Shown here one piece after another: positions 60,646 through 64,000 of a stretch of 64,000 nucleotides of DNA. Position numbers and translations under genes: made by a program. The first letter of the stretch is position 1. Each line of letters begins with the position of its first letter. This stretch comes from Linnemannia schmuckeri (Eukaryota; Mortierellomycota; Mortierellomycetes; Mortierellales; Mortierellaceae): positions 682,001 through 746,000 of the forward strand of contig JANATG010000009.1 in NCBI GenBank assembly GCA_029449235.1, in the 5' to 3' direction. Below the pieces are notes generated by a model. That model worked only from the letters and a program-made list of their open reading frames with translations, ran no database searches and was not told the DNA's origin.

Positions 60646-62076
60646 ATGGCCATTTCAGAAGTCAAGCGTTTGGCACAAGCCCTCAGCCAGGAGTACAACT
60701 CGGCCAACCCCGACCTCGCAAAGTGCGGTCATTTCCTCAGCCAGCTCAAGGTACCGCATCCGACGAATGTCATGAGGTCACTTGACACAAGAAAGTGGCA
60801 ACAACGGCATGCAAACAACAACCACTATGACGATTCCAATACTGATAGTTTTTTCTGTTCTATGTGGCGACAACGAACAGATCGCCCTTATTGAGCTTTC
60901 CTACTTGACACATGAGGAGAGACCCAACAACATTGAGGAGCTGACCTTGGCGCGTAAGGAATCACACTGCTCCACCTTTCTTTCTGTTGTTCTCTTTTAG
61001 AATGGAGGCATTCTATGGATAAGAAACGCGAAGGGCGCATATCAGATAGTTGACATTGTTCATTATTTTTCAATATTAGGCGATGTTCTGGAGATTGGAG
61101 CACAGTGGAGTGTCCGCACAAAGGACATTCCTTCGTTCGAGAGATATATGGCGCAACTCCAGACCTACTACAACGATCACAGGTATGTCTGCTGCTTCAT
61201 TGAACAAAGCAAATTGCCTCTTTCCAATTGTGCTATCGCAAACATTTTGAGCCAAGCAAGTACCTGAAAGTCATCTTGTTCCTGACACCTTTACCTTTTT
61301 TACCGTTTATGCATAGTGCATTGCCTGCTTCGCCTCTTAAATACAACCTGATCGGTCTTAACTTGCTCTGCCTCTTGTCCCAAAACAGGATCTCGGACTT
61401 TCACACAGCATTGGAGACAATCGACCCTGAACAACTTCACAACAATCCTGCGATCCAGCACCCCATTAAGCTGGAGCAGTCGTTGATGGAAGGCAGCTAT
61501 AACAGAGTCTGGAGCTCACGGTCTGAGGTCCCCTCGCAAGAGTACCTCTTTTTTATTGATATCTTGATGGACACCATCAGGTACATAATATGCTACTTTG
61601 TTCGGGGCAAGGGTGTCATGGCACATTGGAGAAAAAGTTGGTCTATCGGATGACACGAGACTAACTTTGACCGTCGTGTTTTGTGTGCTCTATGATTTTA
61701 GGAATGAAATTGCAAGCTGCAGCGAAAAGGCATACACCAGTCTGCCCTTGTCGGACGCAGGAACGCTCTTGTTCTTTACAAACATGGAGGACATCTTGAA
61801 CTTTGCAAAGGAGGTATGCTTAAAGCCTTTGTCCACATGTTATGTTATGTTATGTGAAAGATCCGAATCACATAAGCGCTTGCTTGTTTGTTGATGTCAT
61901 CCGCTAACCACTTGTTTCCTTCATTCGGATATATCTAATAGCGCAACTGGAAGGTCAACCCTGTCGAGCAAAAGGCGTACTTCCACTCGGATGCAGACGA
62001 AAAGATCAACATTCCCGCGGACCAGATCATCAAGCAGACTATGTTCTATGCCAGAGATATGGACCGCATTGTTTAA
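60646..62076 (+). CDS. RPN12: Rpn12/PSMD8, 26S proteasome lid subunit
   Basis: Six exons, 60646..60750, 60881..60953, 61080..61182, 61317..61580, 61702..61813, 61942..62076, give 263 residues, the usual family size. Motifs: LPASPLKYNLIGLNLLCLLS, NRISDFHTALETI, IQHPIKLEQSLMEGSYNRVW, YLFFIDILMDTIRNEIA and EKAYTSLPLSDAGTLLFF. These are the TPR-like helices and CSN8/PSMD8 region of Rpn12. It is the last subunit to join the lid of the 19S regulatory particle and is needed for lid-base joining. All introns are GT-AG with matching phases. A polyadenylation signal (AATAAA, 62188-62193) follows. Confidence 0.92.
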
Positions 62077-62187
62077 AGCAAACGAACAAGAGATCATCAT
62101 CAAACACCTCGCCTCCCCTTTTTTTTCTTTGCTTTTACCTGTCTCGGTTCTCATTTGACGGAAGAGAGACTGATATGACAACTGCAG

Positions 62188-62193
62188 AATAAA
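62188..62193 (+). terminator. Polyadenylation signal, RPN12
   Basis: AATAAA lies 112 bp after the stop codon, within the 266-bp convergent gap to the QPRT gene. Confidence 0.55.
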
Positions 62194-62342
62194 ACTTCCA
62201 AATAAAGGCCAAAAAATGACAAACAATGAACAATGGGCAACTGTGCACTTTTTGAACATGGCCTTGTATTTACAACATTGCTTTTACCGGACTGACTGCA
62301 GTATAAATAGCGAAGAGCGGCGCATTCTCTAGCGTCCTTTTT

Positions 62343-63848
62343 TTACGCGTTCTTCTGGACCTTGAGCGAAAAGTCAACAAAGGACACACCCTGAGTCATG
62401 GAGCCCAAGCTAATGATGTCAATAGCTACACGAGAGAGAGAAGGAAGAATGAACGGTTTAGCCAAAGTAGTCTTGATGATCTCCATTTTGTCTTGCTAGC
62501 TGACACACACGCGCAGCTGCACGTTTCGGCAGAGACCGGAATGTGTTTCTTGTCACACACTTACCATCACAGAAGTAGCCCTCGATATTCTGCTCAGTGA
62601 CACCGCCGCTGCACTCGACCAGGACCTGACGTCCCTTGGCAGCCCAGCGCTGTTTGATGTTTCCGGCAGCGATCTTGAGTGCGTCGCCCTCATAGTTGTC
62701 CAGCATGACAATATCGGCTCCTGCAGCAATCGCCTCATCGGCCTCCTCCTCCGAGCGACACTCGACCTCAATCTTCAATGCGAACCCGCCCACAGCCTTG
62801 GCCTTTTGCACAGCAGCCGTAATAGATCCTACGAAGGGTTTAGAGTAAAGAAAGAATGGTCAGAATATCGAGCACACTACATTTGCGAGTCGCACCTTGT
62901 TTTTCGTGTTTTATACCTGTGCTCCAGACGTGGTTATCCTTGAGCATGATCATAGACGAAAGATCCATGCGATGGGTATCGGCACCACCAACTAGCATTC
63001 CGTACTTCTCAACCAAACGGAATCCTAAGAGTTCGCCATTTACAAAATAGCATGAGAAAATGGACAGGATTTAGTATTTAGGGTTGAGTCATTTTTCATT
63101 CTCACCCATTCCGGAAAAGGTTCCAGGCTCACGGATCAAATACAAGAAACAAAAAAAAAAGACACAATAAGGAGGCCTTACCTGGGGTGGTCTTGCGGGT
63201 ACCGGCGATGACGCCCTTGAAGCCGTTCTTCTCTTTGAGGATGCGGAGACGGTGCGCCTGGGAGGCAATTCCACTGCAGCGGGCCATCATGTTGAGGGCA
63301 GTGCGCTCTCCAATCAGGATCTGGCGGACGGGTCCGTAGACGTGAGCGCAGGTCTGAATGGGCTTCAGAACCTCTCCTTCCTTGACGTGCCACTCAACAC
63401 TAATTTTTGTTTTTGTTGGCATTGCTGGGAAGCGTTAGGTCTTCGAGTAAATTCAAAAACAGGAAGGTAAGGTGGGGAGGAGGCCCTTGAGCAGGGTATC
63501 ACTTACCGGCATCCAAGCTGCTCAAAAATCTCGGTAAAGAATGGCACTCCTGCAACAATGCCCTAAAACAAAACGGATCAATTCGTAACAGCCGAATCAA
63601 TGATCGCTCATTTCCACATAGTGACATATCATACATGAACGATGAAGGTCAATCAGCAAGAAACAGAGAGTAAGACATACCTCGCTCTTGCCGTAGAGGA
63701 TGGCAGTGGTCTCTTTTTCTCCCACGACATAGCCACCATAGTCAAAGGAGGGGATATCCTCCTGGAGCCATTCTGTGATCTTTGTCTTCCAGTTGGGAGG
63801 GAGGAGATGGTTCAGCGAGCTGTTCTGGTTGGGTGATGCGGAGGTCAT
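62343..63848 (-). CDS. BNA6: Nicotinate-nucleotide (quinolinate) phosphoribosyltransferase
   Basis: Six exons, complement(62343..62425, 62565..62828, 62917..63024, 63182..63399, 63507..63562, 63681..63848), give 298 residues, the usual length. It catalyses quinolinate + PRPP to nicotinate mononucleotide, CO2 and PPi in de novo NAD synthesis. Motifs: WLQEDIPSFDYGGYVVG, ERTALNMMARCSGIAS, AGTRKTTPGFRLVEKYGMLV, GGADTHRMDLSSMIMLKDNH and KIEVECRSEEEADEAI, then an SGGVTEQNI strand and SLGSMTQGV at the phosphate site. Catalytic Arg, Lys and Glu positions are kept. It is convergent with RPN12. Confidence 0.95.
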
Positions 63849-64000
63849 GTTTGGTTTCTTGTTTGTCTTGTTTATGATGAAGGAAGGGGAGTGATGAATG
63901 AAATGAAAGAAGGCAGGAAGAGAGGGAAGAAGTACTTGTAAGAATGTAAGGTCGAAGGACTGACTGATGAGACCTGACCTGATCTCCCCGCTGGCCGGTC
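63849..64000. promoter_or_regulatory. Start of the QPRT promoter
   Basis: GA-rich on the + strand, so pyrimidine-rich on the coding strand, like the other leaders in the window. It is cut by the window edge. Confidence 0.4.

Noticed and set aside
1..64000. CRISPR array, operon or biosynthetic gene cluster
   Set aside because: No regularly spaced repeats with unique spacers, and genes are spliced, independent and functionally mixed, as in a eukaryotic chromosome.

Overview
The window is nuclear DNA of a filamentous fungus. Genes are split by many short GT-AG introns (mostly 60-200 nt), have AATAAA signals and pyrimidine-rich leaders, and include fungal families (AA11-type LPMO, Pbs2-type MAPKK, TORC2 Sin1, Pbn1/PIG-X). 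Gene structure, a CENP-B-type DNA-binding protein, a possible Fanzor remnant and long A homopolymers fit an early-diverging fungus such as Mortierellomycotina. The phylum is an inference from style, not a search result.

Layout. 1-3.4 kb: transposon debris (3' end of a Tc1/IS630-like DDE transposase, a stop-interrupted piggyBac-like transposase, unassigned broken frames). 3.4-6.5 kb (-): a five-exon gene joining an Ap4A-hydrolase-like Nudix domain, two tristetraprolin-like CCCH fingers and a W2/eIF5C domain. 8.4-10.1 kb (+): CENP-B-type DNA-binding protein. 11.6 kb (+): 56-residue NDUFA4/B12D-like protein. 14-16 kb (+): PBN1/PIG-X. 19.5-20.7 kb (+): AA11-like LPMO. 21.2-23.9 kb (-): amino-acid/GABA permease. 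25.7-27.9 kb (-) RAD23 and 28.5-31.8 kb (+) API5, head to head. 32.3-35.6 kb (+): Pbs2-type MAPKK. 37.2-39.3 kb (-): PPR protein. 39.5-41.4 kb: transposable-element island with a poly(A)-tailed TBC retrocopy, an 84-bp MITE and a TnpB/Fanzor-like remnant. 41.8-44.6 kb (+): SIN1/AVO1. 48.1-51.6 kb (+): CBM48 protein with a C-terminal membrane anchor. 52.4-52.7 kb: tRNA-Val(AAC) and tRNA-Phe(GAA). 53-55 kb (+): UBC4/5-type E2. 55.4-58.6 kb (-): SNF1/AMPK-related kinase. 60.6-62.1 kb (+): RPN12. 62.3-63.8 kb (-): quinolinate phosphoribosyltransferase.

The genes form no operon or cluster; they are mostly housekeeping genes. Three (RAD23, UBC4/5, RPN12) serve the ubiquitin-proteasome system and three (MAPKK, SIN1, SNF1-related kinase) stress and nutrient signalling, but they are scattered. 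Exon borders were set by hand from splice signals, reading-frame continuity and family knowledge; every spliced model closes in frame. The most unusual finds are the Nudix-CCCH-W2 fusion (with a substituted Nudix-box glutamate), the TBC retrocopy, the MITE, the interrupted CBM48 protein and the frequency of GC-AG introns.
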